From a virus: a stretch of DNA of 36,914 bases. Positions within the stretch are counted from its first letter, which is position 1. Each line of letters opens with the position of its first letter. The translations under genes were made by a program, and so were the position numbers. Positions 1 to 6,533 of the stretch are shown here, piece by piece. The notes beneath the pieces were generated by a model. It was not told where the DNA came from, ran no database searches, and saw nothing but the letters and a program-made list of their open reading frames with translations. The stretch lies in IMG/VR virus record IMGVR_UViG_3300047388_000335, positions 1-36,914 of that record. One strand, written 5' to 3'.

Positions 1-268
1 GGCCTTCTGGCCAGATATCCTTGCGTATGGATTTTTTAATTTTTAATTCTTCCAACGCCTCCACAAAATTCAATTCAACATTATCGCCATCAACTACTTT
101 CCATTTATTTGAAATAAGAATCTCGGCATTCACATAATATGCGCTATATTCACCGCGAAATGTGACTGCCTTATCATTGATAATTTTCACATGCATCAAT
201 GGTTCCCATTCTTTGCAACGAATCTTTTTACCACTTAATAATTCTTTATGTGCTTTATCGAAGTTCAT
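1..268 (-). CDS. Tad2-like (DUF2829) protein, C-terminus cut by window edge
   Basis: This is the first 89 codons of the gene that is complete at 35383-35760. The two copies are almost identical in protein sequence, and the missing C-terminus is present in the other copy. It holds the first DUF2829-like unit (start through KWKVVD) and the beginning of the second (NFVEALEEL onward). The gene lies 8 bases after the ssb-like gene in the leftward operon. DUF2829 includes Tad2, a phage protein that sequesters the Thoeris signal molecule. That role here is inferred from weak family resemblance only. Confidence 0.7.
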   Translation of the reverse strand, partial: MNFDKAHKELLSGKKIRCKEWEPLMHVKIINDKAVTFRGEYSAYYVNAEILISNKWKVVDGDNVELNFVEALEELKIKKSIRKDIWPEG

Positions 269-276
269 GTTAGTCC

Positions 277-726
277 CTAGAATGGAATGGAATCATTGAG
301 AAAATCATCTTTAGCATCTGGCAATGGTTTCATGAGTGAACCTGATGGAGTATTAATATAATCAACCACAATGTTTTTAGCTTTATACATTCCACCTTTC
401 CCATTTGGTTTTTCACCTTCAATATCAAGCACAACTTTACCGCCATTTTTATTCATAAATAAATGTTCTGGAATATTTCCAGATTTATATTCTTCTTGCA
501 TACCATTTACATCACAGAAATGTTTTAATAATTTAATGAGAGCCATATTGGTAAAGATTAAATGTTCTTTACCTTCATCATCCCAAACAATCATTTGTAT
601 CGCTGTATATTCATTGCCAGCTTGAGATATTTTATCTTCGCTCTTTACGACTTGATAAGAATAAATACCTTGTGGAACTAACAATGCAACTTGTAACTCT
701 TCATCACTTAATGGTTTAAAATTCAT
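277..726 (-). CDS. DUF669-like single-stranded DNA-binding protein (allele 1)
   Basis: A 149-residue protein with a beta-rich body and an acidic C-terminal tail ending in DDFLNDSIPF. That tail closely resembles the DDDIPF tip bacterial SSB uses to recruit partner proteins. Length, body and position directly after a Sak4-like ATPase fit DUF669 proteins of phage recombination cassettes. The likely role is to coat ssDNA and work with the neighbouring annealase/recombinase. The start overlaps the end of the ATPase gene (ATGA), so translation is probably coupled. A second allele (35769-36212) shares the ends of the protein but differs strongly in the middle. The SSB call rests on the tail and context. 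Confidence 0.7.
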   Translation of the reverse strand: MNFKPLSDEELQVALLVPQGIYSYQVVKSEDKISQAGNEYTAIQMIVWDDEGKEHLIFTNMALIKLLKHFCDVNGMQEEYKSGNIPEHLFMNKNGGKVVLDIEGEKPNGKGGMYKAKNIVVDYINTPSGSLMKPLPDAKDDFLNDSIPF

Positions 727-1601
727 GCTACTTCTCCTTGTACTTTTGCTTTATTTTCCATGTGTGTAATTAACTTTAAAATGACTGATTCATTTAATTC
801 ATCTAATGTCTCAGCATTCGCTTTGTCTAACCATTTCTGCACAACTTCTTCTGGTTCTTTATAAAGATCGATCAATACCTTTAATCTTCCCACTTGTTCA
901 CGTGTAGCAAGTTGTTCCGCCACTGCATCGCGTTCTAATACTTCGCGACCATAACGAGCTGCTATCTCATCATAAGAGAATGGGAATGTGTCAGTATCAG
1001 GAAATGTCTCGATGCGAGATTTCTTGATAAGACCAACTCTATCTTTGCCGCGTTTTTGAATTTCAAAGACTAAGTCAAAAAGATAATCTAACTTCTTATA
1101 ACAATCGAATGTTTGCCCAATAACCGTCATATCACCGCGATACTCATTTTTAGCGTGGGCGGTAATAATAACATTCATGTCCAATCGAACAAGCAAATTA
1201 AGCAAATGTTTAATTTTTTTATTCGCCTCCGCATAATGACCGCCAAAAGCTGTCCCCTCAGGATCATTTTTATTCATCCTTTTTTGAGCTGACTTATCCA
1301 AAAGATCCGCATAAAGTGTGGTCAATGGATCAATGATGAGGGTTTTGTATTCATGTTTCTCAGTCAATAATGCTTTGACTTCCTTCATTAACTCATCAAA
1401 ATCTGTTGTTTGAAATACCACCCCGCCATTCTTAGTAAGTGTTTTTACATATTGATCGTTCTCGCTTCCGCGCTCTGTATCAATTAGATATGGTTTAGGA
1501 AAGTTAATAGCTGCGGTTGTTTTACCCACACCGCTATGACCGTAAAATAATGCCTTCAATCTTTTTTGAATTGTATTTGGTTTAACTGCACGTAATGCCA
1601 T
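723..1601 (-). CDS. Sak4-like RecA-fold ATPase (AAA_24), phage recombinase
   Basis: A 292-residue protein with a Walker A motif GHSGVGKT at residues 21-28 and a Walker B strand in TLIIDPLTTLY (about residues 87-97). ITAHAKNEY fits a RecA-type motif 3. This is the layout of Sak4-like single-strand annealing/recombination ATPases, which commonly sit beside a DUF669/SSB gene, as here. The expected role is ATP-dependent ssDNA annealing or strand exchange in phage DNA recombination and repair. The start is the ATG at 1601, preceded by TTGAGGTGAG. The helical C-terminal part (about 230-292) is the segment repeated at the right end of the window, with a changed last few residues. Confidence 0.75.
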   Translation of the reverse strand: MALRAVKPNTIQKRLKALFYGHSGVGKTTAAINFPKPYLIDTERGSENDQYVKTLTKNGGVVFQTTDFDELMKEVKALLTEKHEYKTLIIDPLTTLYADLLDKSAQKRMNKNDPEGTAFGGHYAEANKKIKHLLNLLVRLDMNVIITAHAKNEYRGDMTVIGQTFDCYKKLDYLFDLVFEIQKRGKDRVGLIKKSRIETFPDTDTFPFSYDEIAARYGREVLERDAVAEQLATREQVGRLKVLIDLYKEPEEVVQKWLDKANAETLDELNESVILKLITHMENKAKVQGEVA

Positions 1602-1684
1602 AACTCACCTCAATTTGTTAAAATAATTAATATGTAATAAATCATCATAAAAAGTATCAGCATCCTTGCTGCGTTTATCATTAT

Positions 1685-1900
1685 TTATAATCCATCCCTA
1701 TAACAATCATGATGACAATACCAATCACCGCAATTCGTATATAAAATCTCAGATTGCTCGAGTACGTCTTCATGATCTTCTAATAATTTGTCATTTGTAC
1801 CGAACTTCTCATTAAATCTAGTTATCATGTCGTTATATTCTTCAAATAATTCTGATAAGCTTCGATCACAGCCAACACAATGCAATTGTTTATTACTCAT
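1685..1900 (-). CDS. Small cysteine-rich putative zinc-binding protein
   Basis: A 71-residue acidic protein with CVGC near the N-terminus (residues 8-11) and CGDWYCHHDC at the end, a split zinc-ribbon-like arrangement with a helical acidic middle. Its start overlaps the stop of the upstream gene by 4 bases (ATGA), so it belongs to the leftward early operon. No family recognised. Many small early phage proteins of this type bind a host protein or nucleic acid, but nothing specific is shown here. Confidence 0.65.
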   Translation of the reverse strand: MSNKQLHCVGCDRSLSELFEEYNDMITRFNEKFGTNDKLLEDHEDVLEQSEILYTNCGDWYCHHDCYRDGL

Positions 1901-2247
1901 TTATAAGCCCTCATTTCTTCCATGACATCGCGATAGACTTCATAACACTCATCATCTATTAATTTTTGAATATGATTTTTATGTTCAGAAAATAATGTTT
2001 GTGTTTTAAGATGAGATTCACATGCGTACTCGTACCATTCGGCAGATTCGAAATGTGAAATTAATAATCTTTTATCAGAAAGCGGTAATTGATCGACATC
2101 AAGATCAAAGTTATTGCTCTTGTATGCCCCATGTTCGCGTATGAGATTGTGTATCAACTGCATGAGAGAAAATCCCTTTTTTGTCACTATGCCTACCGTG
2201 GCGTCTTGCTTAATAATATTAACGTATGGTATTTTTGTGCTAATCAT
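1897..2247 (-). CDS. Hypothetical protein, first gene of leftward operon
   Basis: A 116-residue soluble protein with no recognised domain; it is mostly helical and has an acidic C-terminal half. It is the first gene after the leftward promoter near 2330 and has a good ribosome site (GGAG) before its ATG at 2247. The 5' untranslated region is about 80 bases long and contains a hairpin at 2277-2311. Being promoter-proximal, it should be among the earliest proteins made. Confidence 0.65.
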   Translation of the reverse strand: MISTKIPYVNIIKQDATVGIVTKKGFSLMQLIHNLIREHGAYKSNNFDLDVDQLPLSDKRLLISHFESAEWYEYACESHLKTQTLFSEHKNHIQKLIDDECYEVYRDVMEEMRAYK

Positions 2248-2276
2248 AACTCTGCTCCAAAGTATTGTTACTGATA

Positions 2277-2311
2277 GTTCCTGGCGGGATTGTCGAGATC
2301 CTGCCTAGAAC
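2277..2311 (-). promoter_or_regulatory. Hairpin in 5' leader of leftward operon
   Basis: GGCGGGAT (2283-2290) pairs with ATCCTGCC (2298-2305) with one G-T mismatch, and outer GTTC/GAAC extends the stem. It lies between the leftward promoter and the first start codon at 2247. There is no U-run after it, so it is more likely a leader structure than a terminator. Confidence 0.45.
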
Positions 2312-2329
2312 GCCTTAATTCATAAAAGC

Positions 2330-2357
2330 ATTATAGCATACTATAATTATAAATCAA
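2330..2357 (-). promoter_or_regulatory. Leftward sigma70-type promoter
   Basis: On the minus strand, TTGATT (2357-2352) is followed after 16 bases by TATAAT (2335-2330), close to the sigma70 consensus. It would drive the whole leftward early operon. The operator-like sequence 2331-2346 covers its -10 and spacer, so a repressor bound there would block it. Confidence 0.6.
2331..2346. promoter_or_regulatory. Putative operator 1 for the RHH repressor
   Basis: Near-palindrome TTATAGCATACTATAA. Its 13 bases at 2334-2346 reappear as a perfect inverted copy at 2557-2569, on the other side of the ribbon-helix-helix gene. It overlaps the leftward -10 box. RHH proteins bind short palindromic sites as paired dimers, which fits. 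Confidence 0.5.
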
Positions 2358-2517
2358 TTGATTTATTGTATTTGTTGATGACTTTATCGATAGCCTCTCT
2401 AGCTAGTTGGCTCATGCTTATTTCGTGATCATACGAAACCTTTCTTAATGCCTTCCACTGATCGTATTCGACAGGAACCACAATAGTCTTATCATAAACC
2501 GGTTTATTTTTTGTCAT
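2347..2517 (-). CDS. Ribbon-helix-helix (Arc/MetJ-type) repressor
   Basis: A 56-residue protein. The strand TIVVPVEYDQW is followed by two helices, WKALRKVS and SMSQLAREAIDKVINKY, the order of an RHH DNA-binding domain. RHH dimers insert the paired strand into the major groove. The gene starts at ATG 2517 (upstream AAGGAG) and lies at the divergence point of the leftward and rightward transcription units. It is flanked by two inverted 13-bp repeats that overlap promoter-like boxes, so it probably represses itself and the leftward operon. No toxin partner is adjacent, so an antitoxin role is less likely. Confidence 0.7.
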   Translation of the reverse strand: MTKNKPVYDKTIVVPVEYDQWKALRKVSYDHEISMSQLAREAIDKVINKYNKSIDL

Positions 2518-2556
2518 TCTTTACTCCTTGTTTATTTCTGTACTTCAATAAGTTAG

Positions 2557-2569
2557 TTATAGTATGCTA
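2557..2569. promoter_or_regulatory. Putative operator 2 for the RHH repressor
   Basis: TTATAGTATGCTA is the exact reverse complement of 2334-2346. On the minus strand it overlaps TATAAC (2561-2556), a likely -10 box for the repressor gene, with TTGGTA (2583-2578) 16 bases upstream. On the plus strand it lies just upstream of the 2603 gene and could also control it. Confidence 0.5.
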
Positions 2570-2586
2570 CATATATATACCAATAT

Positions 2587-2601
2587 AATCAAGGATTGAT
2601 T
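2587..2601 (+). promoter_or_regulatory. RBS hairpin with Shine-Dalgarno in loop (2603 gene)
   Basis: AATCA-AGGAT-TGATT: a 5-bp stem with the AGGA ribosome site in the loop, one base before the ATG. The core TCAAGGATTG resembles the CsrA consensus. Confidence 0.55.
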
Positions 2602-2602
2602 T

Positions 2603-2740
2603 ATGAATAATGATAATTTTGAATTATCTGCTAGATGGAAATTATATGAAGAGCAAAAAGCTAAGATCGCTCAGGAGAACTTAAACCCTGAAGAGTATAC
2701 TAGGAGGATAGTTGAGTTATGTAAGAAGTTAGAGTTGTGA
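2603..2740 (+). CDS. Small helical protein, first rightward gene
   Basis: A 45-residue charged, helix-rich protein; no family recognised. It starts at the ATG 2603, whose ribosome site is in a hairpin loop (2587-2601). It is the first gene of the rightward unit, divergent from the RHH repressor, and is followed directly by a terminator-like hairpin. The position suggests a small early regulator, but nothing in the sequence proves it. Confidence 0.55.
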   Translation: MNNDNFELSARWKLYEEQKAKIAQENLNPEEYTRRIVELCKKLEL

Positions 2741-2744
2741 AACA

Positions 2745-2770
2745 GGGGAGCTGAAGACTCCCCTTTATTA
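2745..2770 (+). terminator. Rho-independent-like terminator
   Basis: GGGGAG (2745-2750), a 7-base loop and CTCCCC (2758-2763), followed by TTTATTA. It is just after the stop of the 2603 gene and separates it from the replication genes. The T-tract is short, so termination may be partial. Confidence 0.55.
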
Positions 2771-2774
2771 ATCC

Positions 2775-2793
2775 ATTAACTAAGCGAGTTAAT
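2775..2793 (+). promoter_or_regulatory. Hairpin before the 2799 start codon
   Basis: ATTAACT (2775-2781) and AGTTAAT (2787-2793) form a perfect 7-bp stem around the loop AAGCG, five bases before the ATG. It has the geometry of the other RBS hairpins, but the loop lacks a normal AGGA, so it is a related or degenerate case. Confidence 0.45.
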
Positions 2794-2798
2794 TTTAT

Positions 2799-3137
2799 AT
2801 GAAGATTCCACCTTTTGGCAAGCCGCTTCAAGTTTTACTTCAATCAGGTCAAATACCTAACAATAGTGTTTATTTATATATTGGCAATTTAGCATGGGAT
2901 AAGGGTAGATCTTCCTCTATCTCTCGTTCAACTCGCACTCTAATATTACCCTTTGGTCACAATCCCTTGGAATATGACTGGCCAGTGAATGGCTGTGATA
3001 TTCTTATGATAGAAACCAGTCAAATCGATACGGAATTTATCGAAAGCTTTGCAGATTTATTACTTATAGAAGGCGCAACAAAAGTTACGCTTATTTCTAT
3101 TAATTTATTATCAACAATTTATAAAAAGGATTTTTAA
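2799..3137 (+). CDS. Hypothetical protein before replication ATPase
   Basis: A 112-residue protein without a recognised domain. It has alternating beta and helical segments and ends in a hydrophobic stretch (ATKVTLISINLLSTIY). It stops two bases before the start of the RecA-like ATPase gene, so the two are co-transcribed and probably act together in replication initiation. The start at ATG 2799 follows a 7-bp hairpin rather than a clear ribosome site. Confidence 0.6.
   Translation: MKIPPFGKPLQVLLQSGQIPNNSVYLYIGNLAWDKGRSSSISRSTRTLILPFGHNPLEYDWPVNGCDILMIETSQIDTEFIESFADLLLIEGATKVTLISINLLSTIYKKDF
3122..3136 (+). promoter_or_regulatory. RBS hairpin with SD in loop (replication ATPase)
   Basis: TAAAAA-GGA-TTTTTA: a 6-bp A/T stem with GGA in the loop, three bases before the ATG at 3140. 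It is the weakest pairing of the set because it is all A-T. Confidence 0.4.
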
Positions 3138-3139
3138 TT

Positions 3140-4285
3140 ATGTCAGGCAATCGTCGTCCAGATAAAATATTCACAAAAGAAGATTCTCAAAAACTTTTAC
3201 AAAAAATTGATCCTATAAAAAGAAAGCCATTAATTTATAAATCTGGAAAAGATATACAAAAACGACCTATCAAGTGGCTTTTTGAGGATATGATTCCGAT
3301 TGGAGAAGTAACTGTATTTGCTGGTGAGCCTGGAGTTAGTAAGTCTACATTATTAATGAAAATTGGCGCATTAGTAACGATTGGCGGGATATTTAAAGCA
3401 GGAATATTTAATTTTAAAATTCCTCAAGGGAAAGTTGTTATTTTATCTATGGAAGATGCATCTGATAGTGTTGTAGTCCCTAGATTTGAAGCATCTGGCG
3501 GTGATTTAGATAATTTAAGAATCATTGAGGGAGAAATAGAAAAAGATCATTTTGGTATTGAATATGAAGATGTGATTCGGTTTGATCGTGATTTAGGAAG
3601 GCTTGCTTTAACATTAGAAGAAATAAAAGATGTGAAATTAATTATCGTCGATCCAATTACATCTTACATTGGTGATATTGATGATAATAAAAATGTTGAA
3701 GTAAGAAAAATGTATTCAAAATTAATTGGTATCGCTAGAAAATATGGATGCGCAATTATTTTAAATACCCATTTAGCAAAAGGCGCTGTTGGAAAAGGTG
3801 GAAAGGCAGCTCATAAAGTTTTAGGAAGTATTGCTTATACTGCTGCTGCTCGTGCTGTTTATTTTGTTAATTTCGATGATGATTCAAAAACAAAAAGAAA
3901 AGTTGTTCCATCTAAAAATAATTATGGAAATGACAGAGATGGATTTGCATATACAGTTAACACAGTTCAAGACGGAGAAATCAAAACAACTTGCGTTGCA
4001 TTATCCGATGAAAAGGTTAGGGAATCGGTTGATGATCTCTTTAGTGATGAAGATTCTAAGTTTGAAAAGTCAGAAATTCACAGAGCTAAAGAATTTTTAC
4101 TCAGAATATTAAAAAATGGCAACGTTTTGCGCGATGAGATCATGAAAAAGGCAGCTCAAGAAGATGTTTCTGAATCCACTTTAAAAAGAGCAAAGAGCCA
4201 GCTCAAGATAAATCATGATAGTTCAACAATTAACAAATCTAAGACAATCTGGTTCTTATCTCCACAATCTCCCTCTGAAATATAA
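3140..4285 (+). CDS. RepA-like replicative helicase/ATPase (AAA_25, RecA fold)
   Basis: A 381-residue protein. GEPGVSKS (residues 62-69) is a Walker A motif, VVILSMEDA fits the conserved strand with SMED, and LIIVDPITSYIGD carries Walker B. INTHLAKG and VLGSIAYTAAARAVYFV match later motifs of RepA/AAA_25 hexameric ATPases. The C-terminal 80 residues look like a winged-helix tail (SESTLKRAKSQL). The expected role is unwinding or loading at the origin. This is supported by the repeat-rich, very AT-rich candidate origin that starts about 30 bases after its stop codon. No primase or polymerase was recognised, so host enzymes probably complete replication. Confidence 0.8.
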   Translation: MSGNRRPDKIFTKEDSQKLLQKIDPIKRKPLIYKSGKDIQKRPIKWLFEDMIPIGEVTVFAGEPGVSKSTLLMKIGALVTIGGIFKAGIFNFKIPQGKVVILSMEDASDSVVVPRFEASGGDLDNLRIIEGEIEKDHFGIEYEDVIRFDRDLGRLALTLEEIKDVKLIIVDPITSYIGDIDDNKNVEVRKMYSKLIGIARKYGCAIILNTHLAKGAVGKGGKAAHKVLGSIAYTAAARAVYFVNFDDDSKTKRKVVPSKNNYGNDRDGFAYTVNTVQDGEIKTTCVALSDEKVRESVDDLFSDEDSKFEKSEIHRAKEFLLRILKNGNVLRDEIMKKAAQEDVSESTLKRAKSQLKINHDSSTINKSKTIWFLSPQSPSEI

Positions 4286-4314
4286 TTTCTTCTCTCTATA
4301 CCGTGAGCTATGAT

Positions 4315-4543
4315 CTGGGTTTGGGTTTTATTACCTAAACCTATGATTATTAATAATAAAAACATAGTTCAAAAGGTAGATCAAACGTAGTTCATTTGGC
4401 AAAACCCAGTTCATGTTTACTTTTTGCACTGCAAGATCATTGTACAGTAGATGAGCTGGGTTTGAGCTGGGTATGAACTGTCTTTATTTATTATATATAT
4501 CATATATATATATATATATAATATAACATAGTTCATAGTTCAT
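4315..4543. other. Candidate replication origin (iteron-like repeats plus AT-rich region)
   Basis: This gene-free stretch holds repeats of AGTTCAT at 4389-4395, 4408-4414, 4530-4536 and 4537-4543 (the last two head to tail). There is a partial copy AGTTCA at 4366-4371 and an inverted copy ATGAACT at 4473-4479. GAGCTGGGT is repeated at 4453-4461 and 4464-4472, and CTGGGT also occurs at 4315, with the inverted AACCCAG at 4403. Between the repeat groups lies an almost pure A/T run (about 4482-4528). Iterons beside an AT-rich unwinding region, directly after a replication ATPase gene, are the usual form of a phage origin. Function is inferred. Confidence 0.6.
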
Positions 4544-4587
4544 CGTGGGTAATAGGGGTGTAATTAAAATTATTTAAGGGGAAGGAA

Positions 4588-4800
4588 ATGAAATTTTTAG
4601 AAACAATTACAGCTTTTGGCGATAATATTTTAATTCCAATAGACAGAATCCAATATATTGCTATTAGATATGGCGTTAATGGTTGGGAAATACATATTGT
4701 TGGTGATGATGAAATGGATATTGTTGAATGTTTTCAAAAAGATGATGATAAATTAAACAAAAGATATGAGATGATTAAGAAAATAATAGAAGCTAAATAA
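4588..4800 (+). CDS. Hypothetical small acidic protein
   Basis: A 70-residue protein with a beta-rich first half and a charged helical end. It has a strong ribosome site (GGGGAAGG) before the ATG at 4588. It is the first gene after the candidate origin. No family recognised. Confidence 0.65.
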   Translation: MKFLETITAFGDNILIPIDRIQYIAIRYGVNGWEIHIVGDDEMDIVECFQKDDDKLNKRYEMIKKIIEAK

Positions 4801-4828
4801 CTGTTCCACATAGAACCCAAGGATGCTC

Positions 4829-4993
4829 ATGAAAAAGGATTTTCAGGAGAATGACTTCTCCAGACGCTCCAAGAAATACCGTACCCGATACCTGGATGAA
4901 TTGGGTAAATTGTATGGTGAAGCTAAAAAAGCTCATATAGAGCCCCAGGTTGAATTTAAAAGTGACCCGTTACCTTTGTGTCAACCAAAGTAG
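4829..4993 (+). CDS. Hypothetical small basic protein
   Basis: A 54-residue Lys/Arg-rich protein; no family recognised. The ATG at 4829 is preferred over the ATG at 4823 because AAGG (4819-4822) is then 6 bases away. It lies between the small 4588 gene and the VRR-NUC gene, in the same direction. Confidence 0.5.
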   Translation: MKKDFQENDFSRRSKKYRTRYLDELGKLYGEAKKAHIEPQVEFKSDPLPLCQPK

Positions 4994-5026
4994 AAGTACG
5001 CGTATAAGTTAAATTTGGAGGCAAGG

Positions 5027-5392
5027 ATGGCTGATAAAGTACCGAGTGAGGATTACGAGCAAGCTTGTCTTGCTACATGGCTCACGAAGCAAGGAATTAT
5101 ATTCTTTGCAGTTCCAAATGGGGGTAAGCGTTCTTTGGCAGAAGGGGTGAAGTTTAAACGTACTGGCGTTCAGGCTGGAGTGCCAGATATTGTAATACCT
5201 ATTCCAAGTGGTGGATTTCATGGACTTTTCATAGAGATGAAGCGTTCTAAGGGTGGAATTTTATCTAACAGCCAGATATACTGGTTATCGCTTTTGAGAG
5301 ACAAAGGTTATTATGCAGAGGTTGCGCGGGGCTTTAATGAGGCTCGTGATATTATAACGCATTACCTTTCTCTTCATCCAAAAGCGGCGTAA
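5027..5392 (+). CDS. VRR-NUC domain nuclease
   Basis: A 121-residue single-domain protein. The conserved pattern is clear: EDYEQACLATWL near the N-terminus, FFAVPNGGKRS, then GVPDIVIP and LFIEMKRSKGG (catalytic D-ExK of the PD-(D/E)xK fold), and a helix starting SNSQIYWL. Stand-alone VRR-NUC proteins of this size in phages are structure-specific nucleases that can act on branched DNA. Here it would resolve replication or recombination intermediates before packaging. The start is ATG 5027, with GGAGG six bases upstream, rather than the in-frame TTG at 5015. Confidence 0.85.
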   Translation: MADKVPSEDYEQACLATWLTKQGIIFFAVPNGGKRSLAEGVKFKRTGVQAGVPDIVIPIPSGGFHGLFIEMKRSKGGILSNSQIYWLSLLRDKGYYAEVARGFNEARDIITHYLSLHPKAA

Positions 5393-5435
5393 CACTTTCC
5401 TGTTACACTCCTCGTTTTATGCATTTTATTTTCCT

Positions 5436-5461
5436 CCCCGTTCAACCACGGGGCCTTTTTG
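5436..5461 (+). terminator. Rho-independent terminator after nuclease gene
   Basis: CCCCG (5436-5440), an 8-base loop and CGGGG (5449-5453), followed by CC and a run of five T. It is a good intrinsic terminator separating the replication genes from the lysis genes. Confidence 0.75.
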
Positions 5462-5475
5462 CTTAGGATTTATGG

Positions 5476-5640
5476 ATGATTGTGAGTCGTTGTCATAAGG
5501 ATTATGTTTATGTTGAGTCAATTGAAGGGGATAGCTTTTATGTATGCGAGACATGCAATAAAGCGTGTGATACGATTTGTTCATTAGGATTTACGATGGA
5601 TGAGTGTCACGATGACCCCAGAAGGGAAGCTCAAGCTTAA
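5476..5640 (+). CDS. Small zinc-knuckle protein overlapping lysozyme start
   Basis: A 54-residue protein with CH near the N-terminus, CETC in the middle and further Cys/His residues, likely binding one zinc ion. It starts at ATG 5476 and ends 41 bases inside the lysozyme gene in another frame. The upstream AGGA at 5466 supports translation. Function unknown. Confidence 0.55.
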   Translation: MIVSRCHKDYVYVESIEGDSFYVCETCNKACDTICSLGFTMDECHDDPRREAQA

Positions 5641-6037
5641 GCAGTTATTGGTAAACCATGAGTCATATAAACAATTTCCTTACGTTGACACTACTGGGCA
5701 TCTCACTATTGGGATTGGGCGTAATCTTAATGATCGAGGCATCTCAACCTCGGAGGCTTTTTATCTTTTGGATGATGATATTATCTATTTCACTGGGAAG
5801 CTTAATCATTTTTTACCATTTTTTTCAAAACTAGATGAAAATCGTCAAATAGCCTTGGTTGATATGTGTTTCAATTTGGGTGTTCAAGGATTTCTTGGTT
5901 TTAGAAAAATGCTCTCAGCGCTTGAAAGAGGTGATTATCAAGAAGCAGCCGATCAAATACTCCAAAGTGAATGGTATAACCAAGTAGGGCAGCGAGCATC
6001 AACAATTTCAAATATTCTGCGTTCTGGGGAGATTTGA
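5600..6037 (+). CDS. Phage lysozyme, T4-type (GH24 endolysin)
   Basis: A 145-residue muramidase that cleaves the glycan strands of peptidoglycan at the end of infection. The catalytic triad fits T4 lysozyme exactly in spacing: E21, D30 and T36 (T4: E11, D20, T26). The TIGIGRNL glycine-rich turn and the helix ending in DMCFNLG (family NL/FNLG motif) are also present. Length is near normal for the family. No signal peptide or SAR segment is visible at the N-terminus, so release would need a holin, and none is clearly recognised nearby. ATG 5600 is used; ATG 5612 is an alternative. Confidence 0.93.
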   Translation: MSVTMTPEGKLKLKQLLVNHESYKQFPYVDTTGHLTIGIGRNLNDRGISTSEAFYLLDDDIIYFTGKLNHFLPFFSKLDENRQIALVDMCFNLGVQGFLGFRKMLSALERGDYQEAADQILQSEWYNQVGQRASTISNILRSGEI

Positions 6038-6125
6038 TTTTCTTACGATATTCAGCCCATATTTCTTCTGTTGTTGTGTTTTTATACATCATATTTGTCC
6101 AATAATTTAAACTAATGAGAAACAT

Positions 6126-6197
6126 TTAATCGAATAAAAGAATGAAACAATATAAACCACAAAAAATAAATCCTAACCACATTGCAACTACTAACAT
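6126..6197 (-). CDS. Possible 23-residue membrane peptide, antisense to lysis region
   Basis: A minus-strand ORF encodes a 23-residue peptide that is almost entirely one hydrophobic segment (starting MLVVAMWLGF). It lies in the 240-base gap between lysozyme and the next gene. A holin-like or small inhibitory role is conceivable, but there is no good ribosome site and the strand is opposite to its neighbours. Confidence 0.2.
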   Translation of the reverse strand: MLVVAMWLGFIFCGLYCFILLFD

Positions 6198-6199
6198 GA

Positions 6200-6228
6200 T
6201 TGCGTTTGCCTAATTAATAAACTATTAT
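6200..6228 (+). promoter_or_regulatory. Candidate promoter for packaging/late genes
   Basis: TTGCGT (6200-6205), a 17-base spacer and TATTAT (6223-6228). It lies in the gap after lysozyme, upstream of the rightward packaging genes. The -10 is good and the -35 is half matching. Confidence 0.35.
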
Positions 6229-6277
6229 CTAGATACTGTACATTAATAACCATGGATGGTCAATCATCCGAGGTTAT

Positions 6278-6493
6278 ATGATTAAATTTGAGAATAAAGA
6301 AAATGGAAGGTATTATTATTTAAGCATTGAGAGAGATTTATTCGATGATTACATTCTTTGTGTGCTCCGTGGTGGGCGGCATCATAGGCGCATCGTTCGC
6401 CAATTTGTTCATGTTGATAATCAAGCGATTCAAAAAGAAATCCAAAGATTGTCCCGGCTTCGATTACAACGAGGGTATACATTAGTGAATTAG
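6278..6493 (+). CDS. WGR-like domain small protein
   Basis: A 71-residue protein with the pattern RYYYLSIERDLFDDY, LRGGRHHRR and a final helix ending GYTLV. This follows the WGR fold (RYY-L-DLF-W-GR-GY), although the W of WGR is replaced. WGR domains bind nucleic acid or mediate protein contacts. Small phage versions are common next to terminase genes and have no settled role. A hairpin (GGATG/CATCC, 6254-6269) lies just before its ribosome site GAGG. Confidence 0.6.
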   Translation: MIKFENKENGRYYYLSIERDLFDDYILCVLRGGRHHRRIVRQFVHVDNQAIQKEIQRLSRLRLQRGYTLVN

Positions 6494-6516
6494 TGGTACA
6501 TAATATGGACAAAACA

Positions 6517-6531
6517 AGCAAAGGAATTGCT
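6517..6531 (+). promoter_or_regulatory. RBS hairpin with SD in loop (small terminase)
   Basis: AGCAA-AGGAA-TTGCT: a 5-bp stem with the ribosome site as the loop, two bases before the ATG at 6534. Confidence 0.55.
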
Positions 6532-6533
6532 AT

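Larger units (their letters stand above)
1..901. repeat. Left copy of the overlapping contig ends
   Basis: Bases 1-106 are identical to 35493-35598, and bases 743-901 are identical to 36756-36914, the last 159 bases of the window. Between these blocks the copies stay collinear but diverge, most in the ssb-like gene. The right copy also carries about 520 extra bases with an HNH gene. Read together, this is the same locus seen twice at the ends of a circular or permuted genome, assembled from two variants. A true long terminal repeat is less likely because the copies differ. Confidence 0.85.

Noticed and set aside
4497-4528. (TA)n run as an independent microsatellite feature
   Set aside because: It is part of the A/T-rich core of the candidate origin and is better explained there.
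5901-6125. Minus-strand ORF of 74 residues overlapping the lysozyme 3' end
   Set aside because: Most of it is antisense to well-supported lysozyme codons. Its first 29 residues look protein-like and it abuts a 23-residue membrane ORF, but there is no ribosome site, so it is not listed as a gene.
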